DNA of 64,000 nucleotides from Voacanga thouarsii (Eukaryota > Streptophyta > Magnoliopsida > Gentianales > Apocynaceae), in assembly GCA_026120185.1 (NCBI GenBank), contig JANUWF010001783.1, forward strand, positions 9,176,001-9,240,000, in the 5' to 3' direction. The position numbers and the translations under genes are program-made. The notes under the pieces are model-generated. The model saw only the letters and a program-made list of their open reading frames with translations. It ran no database searches and was not told where the DNA came from. Below, piece by piece: positions 45,817-59,156 of this stretch (the stretch's first letter is position 1; the number at the start of each line of letters is the position of its first letter).

Positions 45817-48038
45817 GTAAATGCGAGCTTTTATAGATTGATAAGCCATCACTTGTCTTCACTTTTTTCATTTTTAAAACTATTTTATGAGATTTGGAAC
45901 AATTTTTAACTAGTTACTAATGTAGAACCTTCCCGAATGAAGAGATGAAGGTCTTAGGAGAGGGAACTACATTTTCCTCTTAGTTAGAAAAAATTAGAAG
46001 GATTAAGAAGAGGACAATTAGAAAGAAATTGGGAGGAACAACATTTACTAATTAGGTACTGGGTTCTCATACCAGAGACTTGTTTCGTTCTACTAATCTC
46101 CTTCCTGTTTGCATCGGACTGTTGTATCATCTTAATGCAATTGAATATGCCAAATAGTATTCTTGTTGATGGTTTTTGTGCATTGTTCCTATTGCCTTTC
46201 ACCTTTCACGCACATTTTTCAACTTATTGTGAATAGCCAAAAAGAAAATCATAGCAAGCCAAAATTTCATGTAACATAAATTGAAGGCCTTTTAAAGCAC
46301 TACAAATATTGAGGGGCATTTTATAACTTTTGAATAATGGTAGAATTGACAATATTATGAATTAAGGATGTATAGTCTATACAGAACTTGTGCTGCAGAA
46401 TAATGTCCTGGAACTAGGAACTTCAAAACTGCTACTCAGATACCCTCGCAACATTTTCTAATTTGCTTACAAAAATTGGCAATGTACAAGGCTTGCTTAG
46501 GTTAGATAACACCTGCAATTCTTTGAATTACAATAGCACGGAATCTTTTTGCTTTCATCTTCATAGTTAAAAGAGTAGTCGTACATTATTTCTTCACCAA
46601 GATATATGTCTCTTTCAGCAAAAAAGACCACCTGCATTAGCATATATTACCAGTCAAACTCAACTTTAGTCATTTTTGGCACATATGAATGAGGATTCAA
46701 ATTTTACCTTCTTTTCATTCCTCACAGAAATTATTTTTGCAAGACAATTTGATTGGGCAAGCATTTTCCAAAATAGAGAAAATTGAGTCACGAGTGTGGC
46801 CATTATACACACACACACACACACACAAGGGGAAAAGATTGAAAAAAGTAGCATACACCAAATGATTGATCTTTCTATTTTGTCCTCAATTGACTCAAAT
46901 TATTCTGTTATTCTACGGTAAAGTATGCACGCGCAAAACTTCTTAAAAAACAAAAGAATAATTTAGAGTACTTTCCTTAGATTCCTTTATGGTGAGTAAC
47001 AATGAATAGAGCTTTCAATTAATTGCTGACTATGGAAACTTACAAGAACATGTATAAAGAAAAGGACTACTAGAAATTCCTATCAAGAAATCACAAAATA
47101 GTATTAACCTATTTTTGTAACCGAGGATAGAAAAAACATCATCCACTGGGCTCATTGCCACTTTAAACTCATAACTGGTGGTCCTTAGCACACTAGAGGC
47201 AGATGTATAGTAACATAGCTAGTGGTGCACTAAGATCCCATTGAACTGTATCCGAGACTAAAAAGGCCTACTAGTGAACTAGTACTGTCACATTCTTGGG
47301 TGGTAAGGCAATACATGCAACAAGCTAGACCCCTTGATCAAGGGTCAAAGAAAAGAGGTGGAGGAAAAGACTTAATTGAAGATTAAAGAACTTTAAGTCT
47401 TGCAAGACTCCCTTCTCTATGCCTACTTGAAGATTTGGTTTTCAAGACGTGTAACCAACATCTTTCCTATAGAATTTTCCTTTAGATGCGAACATCCAGT
47501 GTGCCCCAATGACTAGTGTGCTCAAAAGTCAAATCATGAACACCAATTTGTTCTTCCAATTTCCATTGTTTGTTTGGAAAAACTTATAAGAAGTTTCTTA
47601 CAATAGTGTCTGATATTTAGATTATAGAATATCTACACATATTTTGGGGTTTTAACATCTTTCACACATAAAATGTTTTTATAATTATGCTAAAAAGAAG
47701 TACTAAACTAGATGTAAACCTTGCGTAACGATGACATTTGTATCCAATAAGATTAACTTGCAAATAACAAATCAAGATTGAGCTTTTTTCGTATGAATTG
47801 CATTAGTCTTTGTATGGATCCACACAACTACATATTCATGTGACCAATTTTCTTTTTAATGAATTGCATTCATGTGAAGCTAATCATTTGTATGTTGTCT
47901 GATATCAGACTTTGTATGTTGTATGATAAGATACAAAAGCTAATCAATTTACTCCAATTCTAAAAACCATGAACTATAAATGGCTAAAGGACTGCAACCA
48001 CACTCGTTCATACCGACTTAAGAAAAGAAATATTATAA
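45817..48038. other. Region without recognised gene
   Basis: AT-rich 2.2 kb between the last neurochondrin exon remnant and the family-F LTR. The expected 3' exons of neurochondrin are not found. A (CA)n tract lies at about 46806-46828. No element termini were recognised. Confidence 0.5.
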
Positions 48039-48905
48039 TGTTGGATTTCGATCATTCAAACCAATTTACACACAGTGAAAAATTAAAATAAAATCTATAC
48101 AACAAGATCACTTGTATGAAATTAAATGTGTCAAGGGAGAGAAGAAAAATTAATTACCTTAATCAAGCAACTTTTAAAATTTTTCTCTGCGCAAATCCCC
48201 TTTAAAAGTTGATTAAATCGAACTAAACTACCAAATTTCAAGAATAGGAATTTCTCTAGTTTTAATCTACATGAGAAAAGTACTCAAGAATAGGTGCGAA
48301 TGACCAGTGCTAGCCAGTTAATATTATGCAGCTGTGAGATTAATTTAGTGAAGAATAAGTAGGAAAAGGCTTTCTATTTTTTTCTCGAAGGAAAAGCTAT
48401 TGTGGTTTTTCTACCTTACAAAAGATGCCATTTTAACCCTTTTATAGAGGTTCACCACCTCTGGAAACAAAAATCAAAGAGAAACCCTTTTCACTATGGG
48501 CTTGGGATTTCCAAAATACAATTAGGCCCAATATGACTTATTAATCACAATTTGACCCCAACAATTATAACTACTTTATAATTTGTTCACACAATTATTT
48601 CTTCTCACAAATTAACCCCATAATATCATCATATAATATCTTGAGTACCAATTCCTCTATTGTATGTGACCTATTAGGTTTTCCAATCTATTGACAGCGA
48701 AATATAGACTAATTCTAATCACTATAGAATTAATAATCATTAATAATTTAAATTAACTTATTAATTCTAATTAGGATTAATATATTAATTTTTTAATTAA
48801 TAAATTTATATTTAGCAGATCATGAACGGCATCTAACAATGTATCATAACCATCCAAAAGTCCAAAAACTTCAATAGCAAAATATCAGTGCAATAAACTC
48901 TTTTT
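48039..48905 (-). repeat. 3' LTR of element F, distal part
   Basis: Left half of the LTR interrupted by insertion of LTR E2 at a TTTTT target; it matches the 3' half of the solo LTR at 10698-12288. Confidence 0.82.
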
Positions 48906-49750
48906 TGTTGAAATATATACCCTCTTAGACTAGGTTTCTGATATAATTTTGACTTATATTAATAAAAGTATTTTTCTCAGAATTTGTTTGTGAAATATTC
49001 TTTATATTTATGCACGATTTTATTGAAAAAGACCCATTGTGTTTAAGTAAATGATTCATGTGAATAGAGGTCTTTTACAGTAAAGTATAGACCTGGGATA
49101 CTTAACACATACATTACTGTTCTTAACAGGATGATGAGAATGAAAATCTCATCATGGCAAGATTATTATGTTATGAATTTTAAATAGGGAATGACTTACT
49201 TTTAGCCAATGAGTAGTGTTCTCATTTCATAACACAAGCGTATTTTGAATACGTAGAACAGGACTTGTAGTAGTGGTTTCTAAAAGTACTATGTGATAGA
49301 AACCTAAACTACTACTGCTACAGCATGGATTTGTACTCTACAGCTTGAGTATAAGTTGGTGGTCTGACGAAGTTGGAAGCATATACTTTGATATACAATA
49401 GTTGAGGTTCTTTAGATGGACCAATATACTTGTATGTTGAGTATATGTAACTAGTTAGTCAAGATAGACTTATACGAGATAGTGTCTACATTATATCGCC
49501 CATTGTGATTATTCAAATGAAATAATTATCTAGGGACTTAGGGAACATGACTTAGATATTGGCTTTAGGGTAAATCCCTTGGAAAGCGAAAATATTCTAA
49601 GAAGTCGTGGATCATTAGATTAAAAGTTTAAGGATGGTAGATACCTTTTAGAGAGGTGTTAGTACACTCTTTCCTCTCTAAATGCACGGCGGGGTATAGA
49701 GGGGTATTTTAATCATTTAACCTATAAGTCGAAGACATAGCTAACACAAT

Positions 49751-50940
49751 TGTTAGCCCTAAGGGCTTTCTCCTATATTTTGACTTATGACAAACATTGA
49801 TATGAACTAACTTATGTAATCTATTGTGATAGGACATGTTTGACCTCTATTCTTCTAAGGCATTCAGATATGATTTTTAAGCAACTCTTCAATAATTGAA
49901 TTCAAGTATGGAAGATAAAAAAGAAGATCAAAAGTATATGGAGTTGCATGCCAAGAAGTCCTTATAAGAAGAACTTTAGACTATGAAGTGTTATTAATGT
50001 ATTTCTATTAATTCCTATATCTCTTTACCTTTTGATTCAATTGATTTTACCTTGAAACACACAAAGAAGAATATTTCAATGTTTTGAAAATCTCATAATT
50101 TTGGATTGAGTAGTTTGGATGTATCTGCATCTAAAAGATTTATCCAAAATCCTGTAAATTGTGTTGAAATGTTTATGCCTATAAAAAGTACCATTTTGAA
50201 CTTGTCTTTTGGATGCATCATCGTCCAAAACCTGAATCCAAAATACGGATAATTTTAACAGAAAAATTATAGCCATTTTATAGCTGTTGGCACTTCACTT
50301 TTTAACTCTATAAATAGCCTCTAATCAAGATTAGATATAATATTTTTGAAATATTCTTCTAAGAAACACTATTACTCAACATTTTCAAAAATCTCCTTTT
50401 ATCAAAATGCTTCAAAGTGAATTCATATTGTGTCAAAGGTAAAAGTATTTGTACTTTGTATCTTAGTGAACATCTACTCAAATAAGTTAGCTCTTTACTG
50501 TTCTATTGATATTCAATCTCTATTGTAGTACAAGGTTGTGGTGTAAAATCCAGTTAGGGTGAGCCTTGTTGTGATTGTTTGTTTGAGAGGTTTTAGAAAA
50601 CCTAGTGTGGTGATCCTCTCTTATATGTGGTACTGTTTGATTTCATTAAATGGAGTAAATAAAATCTGGTTGAAAATCCTTAAGTGTGAGCTTAAGATTG
50701 TAGATGTAGATCTTGGTAGATCGAACCACTATACATACCGTATCTCATTTCTTTTCTTATTACATTGCATTTCCATATCTAGTATGAATCTGGATATATA
50801 TCAAAGAGTTCTTGGATAATTTTCTTTGTTACCATAAAGTTGGTCCAAGAATCTTGATGATCATTGTTATTCTTCATATCAGACGATTCAAAAAATTTTA
50901 GTTTGCCAAAAACCTTATTCACCCCCTCTAAGGTTTTTCA
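49751..50940 (+). repeat. 5' LTR of element B
   Basis: TGTTAGCCCTAAGGGC to CTAAGGTTTTTCA, 1190 bp. Confidence 0.93.
50309..50316 (+). promoter_or_regulatory. Likely TATA box in the 5' LTR of element B
   Basis: TATAAATA in the context CTC-TATAAATA-GCCTC, conserved at 59698-59705 in the 3' LTR. Confidence 0.6.
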
Positions 50941-50942
50941 TT

Positions 50943-50954
50943 TGGTATTAGAAC
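50943..50954 (+). other. Primer binding site, element B
   Basis: TGGTATTAGAAC, two bases after the LTR, differs from the initiator-Met-tRNA site by two transitions. Confidence 0.85.
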
Positions 50955-51000
50955 TTAGTCTACATACTCTTGGTTTAATAACCTTGTAGAAAAGATCTTC

Positions 51001-52829
51001 ATGGCAAGCTTATCCTCTCTTCCATATGTTGAAGGGTCTTCAATGAATCGTCTTCCTTTATTCAATGGAAACAACTATACATTCTAAAAAAATAGAATGA
51101 AAATCTATATGTGTTCTATCAACTTTGAGTTATGGAGTTTAATAGAAAATGGTCCTTTTATTCCGTCAAAAATTGTTGATGGTATAAAATTACCTAAACA
51201 GAATGATAAGTTTAGTATGGAAAACAATCCTAAGATGACTTTAAATTTTCAAGTTATGAATATTTTATGTTGTGTACTAAATGTGACTGAATACTACCGT
51301 GTTAGTGGTTGTGATTTAACTCATGAAATGTGGAGATTACTTGAAGTCACCCATGAGGGGATAAACCAAGTCAAAGAATCAAACTAGAGCTTCTGATTCA
51401 TGACTATGAATTATTTATAATGAAGCCGAATGAAAGCATCATTGATATGTTCACGAGATTCACTAATATCTCAAATGGTCTCAAAGCCTACGGGAAGGTT
51501 TATTCCCTTGGGGAATAAAATCGAAAAATTTTAGATGCCTTACCAAAAAGTTGGCAGCCTAAAACTCTTGTTGTAGAAGAGCTGATCAGATCTCTTCTAA
51601 CTCATGAGATGAAACTTAAAAGATTTCATGAATCTGATAATCATAATAGAGGCAAAAAGGAGATAGCATTGAAAGTTGAAAATGAAGATGAAGAACAAGT
51701 CTATCGGAAAGCAGTGAGGGCATGGAAATGGACAATGAAGATTTGGCTATGATAGCAAAAAAATTCAGAAGAATGTTCAATAAAGAAAACTACAAAAGAG
51801 GAAAGAAGTTTATGAGAAAGAAAGGACAAACCCCAGGATTCAAACCTCAATGTTATGAATGTAAAAGTACTAATCACTTTATTGCCGACTGTCCTGCTGC
51901 AAAAGGTAAGGAAGGAAGAACGTTTAAAAAGAAGAAAGATTTGAAGGCAAAGAAAAGAAAAGGATTGATGGGAACTTGGGACTTAAATGAAATAAGTCCG
52001 AAGATGGAGATTCTGAAGATGAAAATGCCAACATATACTTCATGGCTTTGGAAAACGAGGTAAACTCTTCTACATCTAATTTCATGTCTAATTCGTTTAT
52101 ATCTATAACTGAAAAGCATGATAATCCAAATGAGTTATTAAGTGATATGTTTCATGAATTAAAGAAACTGTCCAAAAAAAAAAATAAAGAAATGAAGTTG
52201 AAGATTAAATGTTTAATGAAAGAGAATGAAATATTGCTAAATGATAACAAAATGTCTCTTGAGTCACATATGAGTACTATTATTGAGAAAGATGTGATGA
52301 TAACTGCTTTGCATTATGCATCTCTTGAAAATAAAAATTTGTGTGATAAAATTCAAACTCTTGAAAGTATGGTTAGTACTTTTAATGATATGAAAAAAAA
52401 GAGTCAATGATCTTACCACTTGTATTGAAAAATTCACGAATGGTAAAAGCAATCTGGAAAAGTTACTTGAAACTCAACATCAAGTTGGAAACCGAAATGG
52501 CTTAGGATATAGACATGAGGATAAGGACAAAATTTACAAGCCTAGATTTGTTTATGCTGGAAATCAAAATGGCTTAGGATATGAACATGAGAATAAGAAC
52601 AAAAATAACAAGTCTCAAGATGTTAAATCTGCATTATGTTATAGAAAACACAAAGCTTGCACATATTGTGAAAAATCGGGACATATAGTTTCAAGATGTC
52701 TTATTAAAAGAAAAGTGGAATTCAGCAGAATAACATTATGGAAAATCAAAGGAAATGTTACTAACTTTCATGGACCCAAAAAAGTGTGGGTACTAAAAAT
52801 CATTCATTCTTCTCATGTTTAGACACAGT
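51001..52829 (+). pseudogene. gag of element B, broken
   Basis: It starts MASLSSLPYVEGSSMNRLPL. An early stop replaces the conserved Trp of the YTFWKNRM motif, and further frameshifts fall near 51390, 51530 and 52410. Features in order are a UBN2-like capsid region (FELWSLIENG, MTLNFQVMN), then CCHC knuckle CYECKSTNHFIADCP (51851-51895), a coiled-coil Lys/Glu-rich part (52140-52410) and a second knuckle CTYCEKSGHIVSRC (about 52658-52699). In Copia elements gag and pol are normally one polyprotein or separated by a stop. Confidence 0.85.
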
Positions 52830-52831
52830 CT

Positions 52832-55800
52832 TTGAGCTTTACCAAGTGGTTCTTGGACAGCGGTTGTTCAAGACACATGACTGGAAACGCAGCTTTGTTA
52901 GAGGATATACAGACCACAAATGAAAGATTTGTTACATTTGGAGATAAAAAGAAAGAAAAGATTCTTGGCATTGGTAATATTGGTAAAGGTTCCTTAACCA
53001 TTATAAAACAAGTTTTACCTATTGATGATTTGAAATATAACTTGTTCAGTATCAGTCAACTTTGTGATAATGGTTGCAAAGTTATCTTTGAAAAGGATTC
53101 TTGTTCTATAATTAACAGTGCAAATTTTGAAATAATCTTTACTGCCAAATGTATTGGAAATGTATATGTGTTTTATCTAAATGACCTTATAGCTAATGGT
53201 ATTAGATGCTTATCCGTACATGACAATGATGGTTATCTTTGGCATAGAAGATTAAGTCATGTATCTTTTGATTTGCTAAACAAACTGTCTTCAAAAGAAC
53301 TTGTCAGGGAACTGCCAAAAATAAAGTTTGATAAAAATAAAATTTGTGATGCATGTCAGTTTGAGAAACAAATCAAAACTTCTTTTAAACTGAAGAAAAT
53401 GATTTCAATCTCAAAACCACTTAAATTAATTCATATGGATTTGTTTGGACCATAAGGTCTGTTAGTCTTGGAGGTAAGAAATATGCATATGTACTTGTTG
53501 ATGATTTTTCTAGATTCACTTGGACTTTATTTCTTGGACAAAAGGATGAAGACTTTTCTGAATTTTCGAAACTGATTAAACGTGTCCAAAACTCGATTGG
53601 ATACAAACTGGTTTCCATTAGAAGTGATAATGGTAAAGAATTTTGCAACAGTAAATTTACTCACGTCTGTGATGAAAATGGAGTCTTTCACAATTTTTCA
53701 ACAGCAAAAACCCCTCAACAAAATAGTGTTGTTAAAAGGAAAAATCGCACTTTGCAAAAAATGGCTAGATCAATGCTTTGTGAAAATGCCCTTCCAAAAT
53801 ATTTTTGGGCGGAAGCTTTTAATACAGCTTGCAATATAATAAACTGAGTTATGCTAAGATCGTTTTTGAAAAAAACTCCTTTTGAACTTATGTTTGACAA
53901 AACTCCATCTATTTCTTATTTTAAGGTATTTGGATGTAAATGTTTTATCCTAAATACCCGAGATAATCTTGAAAAATTTGACAGCAAGTCCGATGAGGCC
54001 ATATTTCTTTGTTATTCTTCCAACAAAAAGGTATATAGAGTGTACAACAAAAGAACTCTTTGTGTGGAAGAATCCGTGCATGTTGTGTTTGATGAATCTA
54101 ACATTTATACTTCAAAAAGAGATGACGATGATGTAGGAAATTCAAAGGAAGTCAAGTTAGATCAACTCAAAGCTCCACCACTAGATACTCATGCAAAAGA
54201 AGAAGAAATTAAAGAGCTGCAAACTGAACAAGGAAAAGAACAAACTGAATATTCTACGAATCAATAATTGCCAAAAGACTGGAAATACAAAACAGGTCAT
54301 CCCAAAGAACAAATCATTGGGGATTCAAACTATGGAGTTAAAACTAGACGATATTTCATTGACAACTTTGCTCTTCTTTCAAATATTGAACCTAGTTGTA
54401 TTGATATCGCATTGCATGATGAATTTTAGATTATTGCTATGCAAGAAGAATTAAATCAATTCGAAAGAAATCAAGTTTGGAAACTTGTCCCTAGACCTAT
54501 TGATCGTCCTGTTATTCATACAAATTAGATATTTAGAAATAAACTTGATGAAAACGGGACTTGTGATTAGAAATAAAGCTAGATTAGTCACCCAAGGATT
54601 TAATTAAGAAGAAGGTATTGATTATAATGAGACATTCGCTCCTATTGCTAGACTAGAATCCATACGAATGCTTCTTGCCTTTACATCTTTAAAAAATTTC
54701 ATGCTCTACCAAATGGATGTCAAGAGTGCATTCCTAAATGGTTTTATTGAGGAGGAAGTATATGTTGAACAACCTCCTTATTTTATTTATGAGCACTTTC
54801 CAAATTACGTTTTCAAACTTTCTAAAGCTCTTTATGGATTAAAGCAAGCTCTAAGAGCTTGGTATGAAAGACTTAGTGGCTTCTTGATTTCAAAAGGTTT
54901 TTCTAGAGGCTTGATTGATATTACCTTGTTCATCAAATCTAATAATTCTGGTGATTTACTAATTTTTCAAATCTATATTGATGATATCATTTTTTGTGCT
55001 ACTAACGACTCTTTGTGCAAGATGTTTGCTAAGACTATGCAGCAAAAATTAGAAATGAGTATGATGGGAGAACTAAACTTCTTCCTCGGATTGCAAATTA
55101 AGCAAACCAAGGATGGAATCTTCATAAATCAAACTAAGTATGCCAAGGAGTTGCTCAAAAGGTTTGGAATGAATGAAGCAAAAGAAATCTGCACACCTAT
55201 GAGTACTTCTATAAAACTTGATTAAGATGAAAATGGTAAGAAAGTAGATGAACATAAATATAGAGGTATGATTGGAAGTCTACTCTATCTTACTGCTAGC
55301 CGATTAAACATTATGTTTTCAGTATATCTTTGTGCTCGCTTTTAATCTTGTCCAAATGAATCACATCTATGTGCAGTAAAATGCATACTCCGATATCTAA
55401 TTGACATATATGATTATGGCTTATGGTATCTTCACACTAACACATTTGATCTTATAAGATAAATTGATGCAGATTATGCTGGTTGTAAAGTTGAAAGAAA
55501 AAGTACTAGTGGCCATTGTCAATTTCTTGGACACTCTCTTGTGTCATGGCATAGTAAAAAGCAGACATGTGTATCATTATCCACCACTAAGGCTAAATAC
55601 ATTGCAGCCAGCAGTTGTTGTGCTCAAATTTTGTGAATGAAGAATACATTACTAGATTTCAGTATTAATTTTAATTGTGTACCTATATTATGTAATAATA
55701 CAAGTGCTATCAATCTGAAAAAAAATCATGTTCAACATTCAAGGACAAAGCATATAGAAGTTAAATATCATTTCATCCAAGATCATGTGTTCAAAGGCGA

Positions 55801-55915
55801 TGTGTGTATTGAATATATTTCAATGAATGAACACCTGGCAGATATCTTCACTAAACCTTTAGTTGAGGAAATATTCAACAATCTGAGAAGAGGTTTAGGA
55901 ATTACAAAAATCTGA
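52832..55915 (+). pseudogene. pol of element B: protease, integrase, RT, RNase H, with stops
   Basis: Protease WFLDSGCSRHMTGN with the DSG triad at 52856-52864. GAG-pre-integrase HRRLSHVSFDLLNK followed by CDACQFEKQ (53240-53390). Integrase core has VDDFSRFTWTLF and SDNGKEF, with stops at 53453 and near 53846. RT is about 54620-55225, containing MDVKSAFLNG, SKALYGLKQALRAWY and the catalytic YIDD at 54974-54985. RNase H at 55460-55915 has DADYAGCK, STTKAKYIAAS, and ends with HLADIFTKPL. Each domain is present but at least five stops or shifts separate them. Confidence 0.9.
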
Positions 55916-56350
55916 TAACTAACCATTTGTCATAAGTCTTATTTATACAGGATCTGTGAAGAAAAAGGTTTTGGAAAAAGTGTTTGTATCCAAAACTCAT
56001 CAACAATTGTTTGGACGTAGTATTTAAATCCAAATCCCGCATCCAAAATGCATCTCAGGAAAAGACTTTTTTGGATGATAATTTCAGATTAGGTCAAGTT
56101 CCAAAACCCTCCTTAATGTCTATATTTTTCCTTATTCCGATTTTTGAATTTCAAAAAATTGGTTTGCGCATTTTTTAAACTTCTATGAAAAACTTATCTT
56201 TTCAATGCACTTTATATCATATTACTCAAGACATTCAAAGCACTCTGATTTTTCTCTCAAAACCCTTGTAACCGATTCTTCCAAAAAATATATGTGTTCT
56301 TCTTCTTCAAAAATCGGCAGTCCAAAAAGAAAAAGGCCCTAATCTTACTA

Positions 56351-57846
56351 ATGGCAAAGACGAAATCTTCTGCTCTAAAACCAAAGAAGGGGCACAAAAC
56401 ATCTTCGAAGATAAAGAAAAAGAGTTTAGCTTCAAATAAAGTAAAAGGGAAAGAAGTTTCTCCTCAACCGGACTTCTCGACATCTCACTACGATTCATCA
56501 GAGTCTTCTCCGGAACAAATGAGTTCTGAAAATTAGGTACTCCGCTTCATAGACTCTAAATGTGAAACTGATTATAATGACTGGGTGTCAAGGAACAAAA
56601 TGGTTATCTCTGGTTACCGTGCTAATCCTTCGGTGTTTCTAAATCTTCAAATGTTTTGGATATGTTTGAACACATTCGATGGAGTAGTTTACTTTTTGTC
56701 GATGAGAAATTATTTACTCCTCTTATTTGGGAATTTCATGCTAATTTAAGAAAAGGTCGTCTTGAGAAAATTAAGAGAGGTTTCATGATTTGCTGGTATG
56801 TGTCAAGAGTTAAGGGAAAAGACATTGAGTTTGATCACCATCTGTTAAATAGGATATGTGATATGAGGGATGCTGGAATTCAGTACTTTGAGTTGAACAA
56901 ATTTCCTGAGGGAAATGATATTTTTGTTTTGAAAAAGTTTGAGGAAATCTTCATTGGAGGGAAGAGTTTTGGGAACTCTGGTAATAGAAGTACGAAGTGG
57001 CTTAATGGGGTTGGAAGGATTTTGCACCATATGGTGCCTACTATGGTGGTTCCGAGCTATGGACATAAGACCTCCCTAAGCATTCTGCAAATGGTAATTA
57101 TGTTGACCCTAGTAAAGGGTAGGCAAATAAACTTTGGATTTTTAGCTACAAAATTGATGTTGCAGTCAAGGAATACATCAAGTAAAGCTCTGCCTTATGG
57201 AAATTTGTTATCTAGAGTGTTCGGTTATTTTCGGGTTGATTTAAATTCAGTTCCTAGTGATCCATCCAAGATGAATATTTACAATTTTGACTCATTTGAG
57301 AGAATGGGTTATGTGAGAGTAAATAATGAATGGAAGCTGTTGAGAGACACTGAGGGTAAAGAAAGAGAAAATTTGATGAAAATCAAAGAAGAAGGAAAGT
57401 TTGTTCCTATTGCAGGAACAAAAAGAAAATTTGATGATGATGCTTAGGCAGAATCCTCTGCTAAGGGGAAAGAAAAAGATGAAGGATTATTCGTGAGTAT
57501 ACTAGATGCCATCAACTCTCTAGCTGTGAAATTGGATAATCTTAGCTCTGAACTTCATAGTCTTGGAAACAGAATATCTGCAGTTGAAATGATTGCAAAA
57601 ACTAATGTACTAGTATCTACCCCAACATTATCTGCTCAAGAAAAGAAAGAACCTGTCTTGGAGAAAAAATCTGATTTGCCTGTTGCAGAGGAAGAACATG
57701 CTCCTGAGCAAGCTAAAAAAACATCTCCGATTAAGGAAACTGTAGCAACTTCTACTTCCCTTAAACCACAATCATCTGGAAAAAGACAGAAGCACATTGT
57801 GGTAAAGAGAAAATCCAACAAGATTGCTGGTGAATTAGAAAGCTGA
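56351..57846 (+). pseudogene. Envelope-like / putative plant transposon protein ORF of element B
   Basis: An extra sense ORF between pol and the 3' LTR. It opens MAKTKSSALKPKKGH (Lys-rich, stop at 56534) and changes frame near 56640. It then runs 56656-57846 with a single TAG at 57445. The central 200 residues (LFTPLIWEFHANL, VKGKDIEFDHHLLN, TKWLNGVGRILHHMVPTMVV, GRQINFGFLATKL) resemble the 'putative plant transposon protein' domain that is often labelled envelope-like in Sirevirus and Athila elements. A heptad-like stretch (LDAINSLAVKLDNLSSELHS) and a basic C-terminus (GKRQKHIVVKRKSNK) follow. No signal peptide or transmembrane segment is visible, so 'envelope' is only a positional name. Confidence 0.72.
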
Positions 57847-59156
57847 AACTATTAACATCTCCTAAGCAGAACTGTTAGGCAAAATGATATTCAAATGCTA
57901 TCTCTCAAATAATTTACTTTCTGAAAATTGAACAACTTACCTTGCTATTTTTAGATTATGCTTCAGGATAATTGTTTCTTTACTGCATATTGCTTAAATT
58001 ATATTTCCTATCTGTCTATGTTCTGTTTCTGCTCTTCTTCTGATATTTCTCCTTTTGATTGATGACAAAGGGGAAGAAAAGATTAGACTATAAGCTGTGT
58101 GAATGATTGGGAATAATTGGGATATGAGGATATGACTGATATGAATGAACTGTTATACTGATATGAACTGTTATGAAGCATTTTGAATTGATATGAGGAT
58201 ATGACTGATATGAACTGTTATGAGGCATTTTGAACTAATATGAATTGATCTGAACTACATGAATAACCTTATGATATTGGTTAAGATATAAAGGGGGATA
58301 TGAACTGATATTAGAATGATATAATATGATATGATATAATATAATCTGATATGATACTATTTTGAAAATTTTTTGATTTACTAGATATAATTATTGACAA
58401 ATGATTGAAAGTTTCTGCTTGGAACGTTGGGATAATTTTTGACTAAACCACTGTTTATAATACCTTAAGGTTGATTTGATGAACTGCTTGATATTCAGTT
58501 TATGGTCACTCAAAAATCTAACAAAATGTGGTTATGATTCTATGACGAAATCTAAAAATTCAATCAAATGGATTGTTCCCACATTCTTTGAAAATTTGGA
58601 AAACCCATTATTTCGTGCATTGTGTCAGGGAGAGTTTTGGACTCATGTTTTCTTGATCTAAACAAATCTTCTTCTAAGAGTTATACTGAATCAAAAACAT
58701 ACCTTTTGGACATCCAAAACCTGTATCTAAAATGTATTTCTGAAAAAGACTCATTTTATACATACTTGCAAAATTGTTTTGGACATACGTTTTGGACGTA
58801 CAAAATTTGATTTCTACTTTTCCGTCTTATTTTGAAATGTTCATATAAGCAAATATTAAGGGGGAGCATCTTATCATATGACTTTCCTACTATCTCTCCT
58901 TTATTAAATCATTTATTCATAAATATATGGAGATAGGATAGGACTTAGGCTCATTAAGTTTTGCTTTCGAGCAAATACTTTAAAAATTATCCATCTTTAA
59001 CTCATAAGCTCTCTTTGAGACCTATAATGAAGAAATTGCATTTCAATAAAAATTTAGTCATATCTCTCTCAATCAACATGTTCACTCTATACATATTATT
59101 GTTCTTTATATAGCAATTTTTTTATCATGTTTGTCATCATTCAAAAATGGGGAGAT
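57847..59156 (+). other. 3' non-coding spacer of element B with polypurine tracts
   Basis: Homologous to 37741-39423 in element A (both contain TTTTGATTGATGACAAAGGG). PPT-like runs: AAGGGGGATA at 58291-58300, AAGGGGGAG at 58858-58866 and AATGGGGAGAT next to the LTR. Confidence 0.7.
58120..58345 (+). repeat. Degenerate tandem repeat on GATATGA / TGAACTG
   Basis: A roughly 47-bp segment containing GATATGAGGATATGACTGAT and TGAACTGTTATGARGCATTT occurs twice and decays into shorter GATATGA units. It lies in the spacer of element B and is not evident in A. Confidence 0.6.
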
